Position numbers and translations under genes: made by a program. Below the pieces are notes generated by a model. The model was not told the origin of the DNA and did not search any database. It saw nothing but the letters and a program-made list of their open reading frames with translations. This document shows positions 51,226 through 59,572 of a stretch of DNA of 64,000 nucleotides, one piece after another (within the stretch, counting starts at the first letter, position 1; each line of letters opens with the position of its first letter). Origin of the DNA: Euborellia annulipes (lineage: Eukaryota > Arthropoda > Insecta > Dermaptera > Anisolabididae); the NCBI GenBank assembly GCA_023213315.1, contig JAKCPI010006084.1, positions 16,664-80,663 of the forward strand. The letters run 5' to 3'.

Positions 51226-51475
51226 AGAGGCGATATAGAAATTTTTTTCGGGGGGGCCAATTTAAAAAATTTTTCTGAAGAAAAATTTTTTTTATAAACT
51301 ATTCTTCTTCTCTCCAACTTTTTTGGTTAATTTTTTTTTTTTTTTTGCAAAAACTGTCTTCCTCCGTCAAAAAGTTGTTTGGTTGGTTTTTTTTCTTTCT
51401 TTATTTATATATGTTTTTGGGATATTGGGGGGGGGCGCCCCCCCCCCCCCCCCCCCCCCCAACCCCCCCCTACTA
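51226..51475. repeat. hAT-like family H2 relative with long C/G tracts
   Basis: Begins CAGAGGCGATATAGAAATTT, like the H2 end read inward, followed by a G run. After a T-rich centre, a G run and a C run of more than 20 bases lie at 51424-51470. The other terminus is eroded, so no duplication can be assigned. Confidence 0.55.
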
Positions 51476-51577
51476 TACTATTTGCTAAATATAGAATATA
51501 AATTTTAACTCAAACGGAATGTACTTATTTTTTAGTAAAAGTATTAAAAAACATTAATATCTTTGTGCATTTTAGGG

Positions 51578-51780
51578 GATGGGGCATTAACCCCCCTGGT
51601 TAATGCCTTCATACCTCCCCCCCCCCTTTAAGAAAATGCGAGCCCTCACCGCGAAATTACTCTCAAAAATAATTTGAATATATTTATAAATAATTATTTT
51701 AATTTTATTTTTATTTTGAAATTATTTTATTTTAATTTTCAACCCTTAATCCACCCCTGTGTAAAAGTATATTAAGGAAA
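51578..51780. repeat. Family H repeat, copy 2
   Basis: Same orientation and nearly the same sequence as 49858-50059 over about 200 bp, with unrelated flanks on the left and after TTAAGGAAA on the right. Confidence 0.7.
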
Positions 51781-51856
51781 TTTGATTAACAAAAATATAG
51801 GCCTTATAGAAAGAATATATTGGTAAATAATGGCGATTTAAGAAAAGATTTTAAAA

Positions 51857-52113
51857 AATGCCCTCAGGCTTGGTGTAGATGGTAGCGTGCCTACCTTCTA
51901 TACCGAACGTCGCGGGTTCGGACCCCTGGCAGTCCGAAATGGATACCAAATGGCTTAAATAGAAATGCCTGGACCCCCAATATGTATATTATTAAATAAT
52001 AACGGTTATCGTATAAAGTCTTATATTGCCTGAGATGCCGAAAAGACTGTTTGAATGTGTGTGTGAGTGTTGAGTGTGAAAGAGAAAAAAGTGTTAGTGT
52101 TTAAAAAAAAAAA
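51857..52113 (+). mobile_element. Family B SINE, nearly complete
   Basis: Head GGCTTGGTGTAGATGGTAGC, B box GGGTTCGGACCCC, body with CCAAATGGCTTAAAT and GATGCCGAAAAGACTG, and a GTGTGTGAGTG tail plus poly(A). About 30 bases between the CAGTCCGA motif and the body are deleted. Confidence 0.85.
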
Positions 52114-52313
52114 AAGATAAAAAATAAAAAACTAATTTTTTTTTCAATGACACCTACACTCCCCCTCCCCCTTTCAACAGCTTATATTCCCCCCCCCTCC
52201 CCTTAGTGAAATACAAAATATTTAATTTCATATTCAAAAGAATCGTTTTTCGCAGTCTAATTATTTGTTTCTATAATTTTTTTTTTTTCAACGATAAAAT
52301 GCATAATAATTAC

Positions 52314-52371
52314 CTTTAATAAGACTCTCAAGAGGGTGTGCTGGTTGACGGCGAGGTCAGGGTGGGTTACA
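52314..52371 (-). CDS. Putative short coding exon
   Basis: A 58-bp minus-strand segment between acceptor TTAATTAATTTAG and donor GTAATT. After one leading base it is open for 19 codons (VTHPDLAVNQHTLLRVLLK); the other frames have stops. It ends in phase 0, matching the start of the exon at 44469-44589. The donor lacks the usual G at +5. I do not recognise the protein. Confidence 0.5.
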
Positions 52372-52788
52372 CTAAATTAATTATTCACTTTGATTCACTT
52401 TAAACACAAAAAAGATAGCAGCGCCTGCAGCCCGGCAACGCTCTAGACTCGACTGAACGGGAGATTCGTCTCTCTCTTTGTTTTGAAATAAAATAGATGA
52501 AAATAACAATTCCCTTTTTATTAAAAGTAAAAAAATACCTTTTGCTCTAATCTAACTATATTTAGAGCTGGAAAAAAATGTCAACAAGTGATTTGGAATA
52601 TTCCAAGGCCTTTCTTAAATAATCAACGCTTCATCCCCTTCATCCCCCCTAATCAAAATAATAATCAACGCTATTTTTTGAATGTTTTCTATTTATTTGG
52701 CTTTGATTTAGCTAAAAAAAAATTAAAAAAATTAAAAAAACATTTTTTTTTTTTTTTTTTTTTTTCAATTTTTCGAACCCCTAATCCA
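52372..52788. other. Unassigned; GC-balanced patch then T runs
   Basis: GC-balanced, non-repetitive sequence at about 52415-52475 lies just upstream of the candidate exon on the minus strand. T homopolymers dominate 52740-52800. Confidence 0.35.
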
Positions 52789-52945
52789 ATCTTTTTTTTT
52801 TAAACACTCACACATTTTTCCCATTCACACACACTTTCATACAGTCTTTTAGGCAACTTAGGTCATATAAGACTTTTTACGATAACCGTTATTAAGAATA
52901 TTTATATGTTGGTCCAGGCATTCTTATTTAAGCCATTTGAAATCC
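52789..52945 (-). mobile_element. Family B SINE, tail and body
   Basis: Starts as poly(T) with AACACTCACACATTTTTC, continues through GTCTTTTAGGCAACTTAG, and ends at AAGCCATTTGAAATCCAA. The tRNA head is missing. Confidence 0.75.
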
Positions 52946-53089
52946 AATCCTAATAAATAAAATAATTAACAATGCTTTCGCCTTCGACGAGCTTCGCGTC
53001 TAGTCAGAAAAAAATTAAAACCCTGAAAAACTTCCCTGGATACGCCTTTGGGTTTTACACAAAGTATAATTTTCCAGGCCAGTGGATTC

Positions 53090-53270
53090 CAACTTTATGT
53101 TACAACGCCTCCCTTAAAAATATTTAATCATATGACGCCCTCCCTCCAGCCATTTAATTAAATAATACAAAAACAAAAATTTTTATTACTAAAAATATAA
53201 ATTTTTATATAAATATTTTTTTTATTTATTCATATTTATTATTTTAATTAAAAACTTGATGAGCCCCAGA
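53090..53270. repeat. hAT-like family F, one end only
   Basis: Begins CAGTGGATTCCAACTTTATG and keeps the ACGCCTCCC block. It diverges after about 53260 into CTTGATGAGCC sequence; the opposite terminus is absent. Confidence 0.65.
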
Positions 53271-53504
53271 CTCATCAAGCTTCTGGCGCCCCTCGCGCAT
53301 CCGCTTTTTCCCAAAATCTCAGGCTTTTTTTGAAATTTCATAATAAATTCATTTTATATCACAAATCCAGAGAAAAATTTCATTTACTTTGTTCAAATGG
53401 CCATTAGTGACCCACGAACTAGTACTAAAAAAAATATGAACAAAATTTGACCCACGTCTCAAAAAGGTTCGTCAAGCAGCTAATATTATTTCAATTATAT
53501 ATTT

Positions 53505-53660
53505 ATTGATGTGTTAGGGCCGACGTTTCGGTTACATATAGGACCATCCTCAGGGCTATAATATAACAGAAACAATGAAACATCAATATTAAAAAATTTT
53601 CAGTTATAATAATACATGTATAAATTATGCATTATTATAATTGAAAATAATTGAAATAAT
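53505..53660. mobile_element. Hammerhead element, family 10, left arm
   Basis: A hammerhead motif (minus strand) is followed inward by CAATGAAACATCAATATTAA and ATTATAATTGAAAATAATTG. The inward segment recurs inverted at about 54235-54335, but the right arm lacks the ribozyme. The two arms are separated by about 570 bp of other sequence, including a hAT-like end. Confidence 0.6.
53514..53562 (-). ncRNA. Hammerhead ribozyme, intact boxes
   Basis: On the minus strand TTATAGCC, CTGAGGA, T, short stem II GGT/ACC, GAAA, CGTC, GGCCCTAA. Stem I pairs GCC/GGC and TTA/TAA around a two-by-two internal loop. Stem II is weak (three pairs). Confidence 0.6.
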
Positions 53661-53889
53661 TGAAATTTGTGCCCAGTAAAATATGTCACGTAATTTTTAA
53701 AGAAATATGATCCATTATATTAATTAATGGTCATTAAATAAAGCAGTTAATGAAAGATTATAATCGAACAGACCTAGTATGTTTCATACATAAAGGTAGG
53801 GATATGGTTACGGCTGTTCGAAATTATATTTATATAATATGTACACTACGAGCACTAACTGTTGATTTCAACAAAATCTCATAATAGGG

Positions 53890-53953
53890 ATTTTTCAACG
53901 GGCCGGTCAAAGTAAGCAAAAGACCCGCGGGCCGGCTTTTGCCCACCCCTGAT
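53890..53953. repeat. hAT-like terminus (CAGGGGTGGGCAA type), single end
   Basis: In reverse it reads CAGGGGTGGGCAAAAGCCGG, a widespread hAT-type end. The nearby GGGCCGGTC and GCGGGCCGGC blocks are inverted copies. The opposite end was not identified. Confidence 0.55.
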
Positions 53954-54234
53954 TTACATCATCAATATAATGATCAAGCTATGCACTACCTTAACACATA
54001 AACATGTAAATTAAAAAATTATTTAGCCAAAGGATTTTCTCTATAAGTTTGTTGACCCTTCTTAAAAAAAAGTTTTTTTTTTTAATATAGATATTAAAAT
54101 TTCATATTCTGTGCCCCCTTCTCCCTCCTGAAAAAATGTTTATTTTCTAGAAGTAAAAATATTTTTTATAAATGTATTTTAAAATGATTAAGTAATTACG
54201 TCAATATTTAAATGAATTATTTCAATTATTCAAT

Positions 54235-54335
54235 TATTAAAATTATTTTCAATTATAATAATACATAATTTATATATGTATTATTATAAGTAAAAATTTT
54301 TTGATATTGATGTTTCATTGTTTCATTATTAATGA
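54235..54335. repeat. Right arm of the hammerhead family 10 palindrome
   Basis: Contains TTTCAATTATAATAATACAT and TTGATATTGATGTTTCATTG, the inverse of 53570-53655. Confidence 0.6.
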
Positions 54336-54552
54336 GGCATATAGAATCCAATTTCAAATGATATAAAATTTGTCAAAAAATGGCGCTCTCTCATCTCATC
54401 TCTTTGAATTTCCTAAAATTATTTTCTTGATTTTATACCAAAATTAAGAGGCGTCGATTTTTTTATTTTAATCAAATCTTGATTATGAAAATTATTATAA
54501 AAATAATTTTATAAAAATATTATTATCAAAAACATAATGTATAGGCCTAATA

Positions 54553-54826
54553 CAGAGTTTTCCAAACTGTGAGGCGCGCCTCCCTAGGGAGGCGCGGACT
54601 AGTTTAAGGGAAGGCGCGAATATTGGCCACCTAGATCAATTTTCCAAATGATTGCTAGTTTTAATATAAATGAGAATAAAGAAAAAAATATTTTTATATA
54701 AATTTATATTTTTTAGCATTAAAAATTTTTGTTTTTGTATTATTCTTAAAAAATGGGGGGGGGGAGGCGTCATAAGATTAATTATTTTTAAGGGAGGCGT
54801 GGTAACATAAAGTTTGGAAACCACTG
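54553..54826. mobile_element. hAT-like miniature element, family F, complete
   Basis: 274 bp with termini CAGAGTTTTCCAAAC / GTTTGGAAACCACTG and a perfect 8-bp duplication GCCTAATA (54545-54552 and 54827-54834). The interior carries the palindromic GCGCGCCTCCCTAGGGAGGC and a G-rich run near the right side. No transposase. Confidence 0.92.
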
Positions 54827-54834
54827 GCCTAATA

Positions 54835-55509
54835 TATGTTTTCGAAAAAAAAAATTAGAGAAAGTAAAAATCGTCCCCCCCCCAAAAAAAAAAAAAAAAA
54901 AAAAAAAATTATTCTCTGAATCAGCCATGAATAGAAAACAATACATCTTAAGGTTTAAATAATTTTTCTTTGGGCAAGAAAAAATTTGGCTTCAGGTGAA
55001 AAAAAAAATCTCTATATCATAAGAAAATGAAAATTATTTGATTTTTTTTTTTTTTTTTAGAATTCATTTTACGTAACAAGGAATTCAAAGAAAAATTGTA
55101 ATTGTGTAACTCAAACAAACCCTTTGAGTTAAAAGTAAAAAATGTAAGGCCCGTTAGTTAGTCAATGACCGGGGGAGTCTTTGACTTTTTAAAAGAGATA
55201 TGGTCAATGACCAAAAAGACTATGTGACTTTAAACATGTCAGCATTATTCTCAGAAATTAGGGTAACAACCTCACCTCTCAAGTTTCTATTGTTTAACAA
55301 TCATATCTTTGTCATAACTGGTATATGTTTTTGGGTTTTTCGTGCCTTTGGGTATTACAGGGTGATCAGTCCAAGTGTAGACAAATTTTTAAAATAGATA
55401 ATATAACTCTTATAGAATAACTTTTAAAACCGTTTGTTGAGTTCAAATATAAGTTGACTCATTTCTATATTTTGCAGAATTAATTAAAAAAAAAAATCAC
55501 CCTAAAATG
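54835..55509. other. Unassigned AT-rich DNA with homopolymers
   Basis: C and A runs near 54874-54908 and a T run near 55041-55060. No gene recognised in this part. Confidence 0.4.
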
Positions 55510-56005
55510 AGCATAATAAGCTCAACAACCTAAGAGATATTTCAAACAAGAAAAACACCTAGTTAAGCTTTTGAAACCTCGTGTTAGCAGGTGTGATATT
55601 TATAAGATCTTGAAACCGGAGCTGCTCTTCCAAAAGTGAGAAATGCCTCGAGTCGAAGAGTAAGTACACCCAAATAGGTTCTAAGCGCCAAAAACCAGCG
55701 TTGGTTAGGGTTGGTGTTACCTCAACAATTGAAAACCCCCATCTTTATTGAAGAGAGTGTAAATATTAATTAATCAATATTTTTATCTAAACATGTTGAA
55801 GAAGCAAATGACACCTTGGATCAATGGAGTCTGGTATTATGCCTACTCTCCACAAACCGGAGCCTTGTCCAAGAGTGGTGCAAAAAAAATATGGAGACTT
55901 TATGGACAATGGAGTTATGGCCTCCTTCTCCACCGGATTTAAATCCTATGGTCTTTGCTATTTGGAGTATCGTGGAAAGCAATGAATCCCTGTTCGACCA
56001 AGTGT
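55510..56005 (+). pseudogene. Mariner-type transposase pseudogene
   Basis: Decayed plus-strand transposase in pieces. The N-terminal helix-turn-helix part is seen as LLKPRVSRCDIYKILKP (about 55566-55616) and, in another frame, KVRNASSRRVSTPK. A FIEESVNIN piece (about 55741-55770) precedes the catalytic region. The C-terminal part is VQEWCKKNMETLW ... ELWPPSPPDLNPM ... FAIWSIVESNE, where (S)PDLNP carries the last catalytic Asp of the mariner DDD triad. A QQD-type second motif is not intact, and at least two frameshifts and an internal deletion are present. It cannot encode a functional enzyme. Terminal repeats were not identified; the right side is replaced by family A at 56006. Confidence 0.85.
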
Positions 56006-56205
56006 TAGCTTAATTTTACGCCTCATGGGAGTGCTTAATTTAAATATAAAATTCAAACCTCGTAGCTCAATTGAAAACCACTTTTTTGAATTCAGGAGAC
56101 CTCAAAATGTGTATATCCATCAAAATCTCGACATCGAATATTTGACATGAATCCAATACTTTCTCTCTATATGTATTAACATATATATAGGTAAGAGAAA
56201 GTAAA
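56006..56205 (-). repeat. Family A, internally deleted
   Basis: From the CCTCATGGGAGTGCTTAATT block to GGTAAGAGAAAGTAAAAT. The microsatellite region is deleted, so CTCAATT joins GAAAACCACTTTTTTG directly. Confidence 0.82.
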
Positions 56206-56690
56206 ATGTGATTAAATTTCTAATTTCGTGTTGGAAGTAATAATGAGAGAACACAATTGTGAGAAAAGACAAGCCGGCCTGACGCTTAGAGAAAAACGGA
56301 CAAAGATGGCATAAAATTAGTGAAATAAATGCCCAACTTAGCTCAGGAAACTCGTGGTTGCCAACCACGTACTCACAAGATGTGAGCCCATGAGTTAATC
56401 TATATATAATAATTGCGGAGTGTCCGTCTGTCTGTCCGTCTCTCCGTCTGTCACGCTCTGTTTGAAATGTAATTTTGCAGGCTTATAGAGGACGTTATGG
56501 AGAGAACAGGAAAAATACTCGGGTCTCGAAATTGCTATAACTTTTTGAGTTATTAATTCCTAAAGTTACGATTTCTCTGATAGAAAATATATAGAGAAAT
56601 ATTTAGAGTGAGGTGGATAGCTGAGTAGATCTTGTAGTAAGGAAGAAAGAAAAGAGCGATTGCAGCTAGGTTTATTTCGTTTAATAATCA

Positions 56691-56739
56691 CTTCAAGCCG
56701 ACGTTTCGGTCAGATATACGACCATCATCAGGGCTGAAG
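56691..56739 (-). ncRNA. Hammerhead ribozyme, complete core
   Basis: Mirror of 56807-56855: CTTCAGCC, CTGATGA, T, stem II GGTC/GACC, GAAA, CGTC, GGCTTGAAG. Confidence 0.77.
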
Positions 56740-56806
56740 CGTGTCAACAAAATTCCCCAAAATGTCGATTGTGCCATTCGGCATTTTGGGGAATTTTGTT
56801 GACACG

Positions 56807-56855
56807 CTTCAGCCCTGATGATGGTCGTATATCTGACCGAAACGTCGGCTTGAAG
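56807..56855 (+). ncRNA. Hammerhead ribozyme, complete core
   Basis: CTTCAGCC, CTGATGA, T, stem II GGTC/GACC with loop GTATATCT, GAAA, CGTC, GGCTTGAAG. Stem I is eight pairs with one bulged T, the kind of bulge used for stem I-stem II tertiary contacts in natural hammerheads. Predicted cleavage after 56846. Confidence 0.78.
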
Positions 56856-56963
56856 TGATTATTGAACGAAATAAACCTAGCTGCAATCGCTCTTTTCTTT
56901 CTTCCTTACTACGAGAAATATTTATGTATTCTTTGCAGTTGTGTTTTCTTTGAATGTAAACAA

Positions 56964-57073
56964 TAGGAACCGACCGAATATTCGGTTTCGGTTACGGTTT
57001 CGGCCGAAACTAAGATTGAGGCCGAATATTCGGTTTCGGTTTCGGCTGAAAATCTTGTTTCGGTCGGACCCTA
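56964..57073 (-). mobile_element. hAT-like miniature element, family E, copy 3 (short)
   Basis: 110 bp with termini TAGGAACCGACCG / CGGTCGGACCCTA and a perfect 8-bp duplication GTAAACAA (56956-56963 and 57074-57081). Same family as 41127-41555 and 43984-44368 with most of the interior deleted. Confidence 0.93.
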
Positions 57074-57354
57074 GTAAACAAATCCTTAAGCAGGCACTGG
57101 ATTGGAATACGTAGTAATAATAATTTTCTTTTCATAATTAAGAAAAGGCTTATAATGTTTTTTGTATTTATATTGTTATGGCGGGAAAGCCAAAACAAGA
57201 ATAAAAAAAAAAAGAAAAGGCGAGGGTCCGCCGCAGGCTAATTAATTATTATTAATTAATTAGTTAATTAATAATATGATAATTATAAATAATTATGTTG
57301 CATATAACTATTTTTCTGGTTAATTTTTTGGAGATATTTATCTAGAGAAAGGGG

Positions 57355-57600
57355 CATATGTTTGTTTTCGGTGGCAGCTGTCATCGTATTGGCTCCATGA
57401 TCAGCCTCATCGGTTCATCAGTGGCTTAGGATGTTGAGGAGTCACTTCCTGACCTGACCTGACCTCTTAGCTCAAGTGGGGACTTAAGGAAGACTCAACC
57501 ACCACCCGTTTGACACCAAATACCACTTAATCCTCTCATCTGGCTGCTCGGTATCGGACTCCTCCCTCCCTATGTCGTCATTATAGAATATCAAGTTTAG
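57355..57600. other. GC-balanced non-repetitive island
   Basis: Complex sequence with CTGACCTGACCTGACCTC (direct nuclear-receptor-like half sites) near 57456-57472. One minus-strand frame is open for about 29 codons after a possible acceptor (GACATAG), without a clear donor. Exon or regulatory element; undecided. Confidence 0.3.
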
Positions 57601-59304
57601 AAGAAGAAAAAAAAAAGTTCAAATAATTGTGGGAATTTTTTTTCTCCTCAGGCAAACATTATCAAAAACAAGTCTGATTCAAAGAAAATACTGGTATGCA
57701 GATAAACATTAGAATATTTAAGAAAATAGAGGAAACTGGTAATTAAAATTGAGAAGGGCCTGGACTGCAAAAGGACGGGACTCTCTCTGAAAAATTCTCG
57801 TAACTTAAGGTATACTCAAGTTTCTTGATTTCTACATATTTATTTATTTATTTTTCTTTTATTATTATATCACTACGCAAGAGATTAATCATCAATTTTT
57901 TTGAATGAAACACTCGAGGGTGTTAATTTTGATAATTATTTTTAAGAAGAAATTGAAAAGAACAGGGAATTTTAAAATCGCGCTGAACTTTAACACAGAG
58001 GTAGAGGTCTCGCTTTTGACTAATCACTCAAATAAAAATGAACTGATAACTACAGTAATATAATTAGCTAATTTAAGAGCATTAGATTCTGGTGCCAAAG
58101 GGTTCGCATCCCGTTCAAAACGAAAAAATGTATTTCAATTGAATTGAATACCAATCAATTGAAATAAATAGGTTAATTCGATTATAGAAAGTTCTTTGTA
58201 AACAAGAAGAGGGATTGAGATGATTTTTTTTTTTTTATTAAAAGTTGTGGATTCATTTGGGGATTTAGATGCCGAAAAAGACCTTAAATAAATTTAAAAA
58301 ATTTATAAAAGGGTTTAAAAACCGGTAAATTTTATTTATAAAAGTTATTATTATTATTATTATTATTTTTTTTAGAAATTTATTCACTCAAAATTTTTTA
58401 ATATAGACCTAGAGTTCTTTAAAATTTATAAGATGGAAGCGAAACTGATTTTGTCAGGTGGTAGGGGGGGAGTATTATATATTTCCTAAATCCTCAAATG
58501 GAGTATTTAGTCTAATTCTTTTAATAATAAAAAAAAAAATATCTCAATCCCTCCTCTTGTTTTCGAAGTATTTAATTAACTTTTAAATTTGCCTAGAAAC
58601 ATTTTGTATCATGTTTTATAAAACATTAAGTCATTTTAAATTGTCAATAACTGTATTGTTTTATTGTTTAGATGAATAAAGTATTGAAATGTATATTTAT
58701 GATTTATAGATGTTAAGAGAAAGTATTTTCCTATTTTATTTTTTTATGAATGAATCCATAAACCTAACTGTATTCGCCATATATGTAAATAGGGATGCGA
58801 GTGAGGTAGGAGGAATAGAGATGGCAAAGATGGCAGGGGAGTACAAGGTAGGAGGTAAATTCCTCGGCGCATCAAAAGACTGGCGCCCATCCTTCTCTCA
58901 CAATGAATGAAAAGAGACCACCCCTGGACCAGAGGGTGGAGGGGCTGTCAACGGAAACCTACAACTGAGCCTTACAAATATTACTATTATATATATTAGG
59001 TCGGCAAAACATCCCTTTTAAAAGCAACTGAGGGTTTTTTTGGGCTCAAAATATTAGTTAACAAACCAATCACTTTAGAGCAAGTTGGTCAAGTACCCTG
59101 GTATATATTCATATTTCCCTATTTGACGTTAAAAGTTATCTTATTGCTGTGTACATTTGTAGAAAAATAAATAGACAATTAAAAATATTGCGTGCAAACC
59201 CCCTAGTAGCCAACCAAGTACTGAAGAAGATCGTAATTCACCACCAAAACGTCGTTTGAGAAGTAGAAAAATTTTTTTCTTATTTTTACAATCAAATTTT
59301 TATT
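57601..59304. other. Mostly unassigned AT-rich DNA
   Basis: 58790-58990 is GC-balanced, with a plus-strand frame (EVGGIEMAKMAGEYKVGGKF...) that could follow an acceptor AAATAG, but no family is recognised. A TTA run lies near 58349-58366. At 59220-59260 there is CTGAAGA and AAAACGTC with no stem II, a very weak hammerhead resemblance. Confidence 0.35.
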
Positions 59305-59572
59305 ATGCCCTCGGACTTGTTGTAGTTAGTAGCATGCTGGTTTTCTATACCAAGGGTCGCGGGTTTGGACCCCAGGGAGGTTTTATGAAGCCTTTGGATA
59401 CCAAAAGGCTTAAATAAGAATGCCTGAACTCCCAATTGATATATTTACAAATAACGGGTATCGTTTAAAGTCTTAAATGGCATAAGTTGCCGAAAATACT
59501 GTTTGTATGTGTGTGTGTGTGAATGTGAGTGTGAATGGGAAAAAAAGTGTGAGTGTTAAAGAAAAAAACACT
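59305..59572 (+). mobile_element. Family B SINE, nearly complete
   Basis: Head GCCCTCGGACTTGTTGTAGT, B box GGGTTTGGACCCC, body with CCTTTGGATACCAAAAGGC (perfect small hairpin) and AGTTGCCGAAAATACTG, and a TGTGTGTGTGAATGTG tail with short A runs. The most diverged full copy. Confidence 0.82.

Larger units (their letters stand above)
56606..56912. mobile_element. Hammerhead palindrome element, family 11, near-perfect
   Basis: A 307-bp insertion with a perfect 12-bp duplication GAGAAATATTTA (56594-56605 and 56913-56924). The arms from GTAAGGAAGAAAGAAAAGAG to the centre near 56770 are almost identical inverted copies. Both ribozymes are intact. The left end has about 25 unpaired bases (GAGTGAGGTGGATAGC). 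It is likely one of the youngest insertions here. Confidence 0.92.
56396..57160 (+). repeat. Family D repeat, copy 2, carrying two nested elements
   Basis: GCGGAGTGTCCGTCTGTC, GAAATTGCTATAACTTTTTG, GTTACGATTTCTC and GCAGGCACTGGATTGGAATA are in the same order as at 44639-44992. A hammerhead palindrome (56606-56912) and a family E element (56964-57073) are inserted, each with exact target duplications of family D sequence. Confidence 0.85.

Noticed and set aside
59220..59260. Hammerhead-like CTGAAGA ... AAAACGTC
   Set aside because: Stem II cannot form and flanks are not complementary; a chance match is likely.
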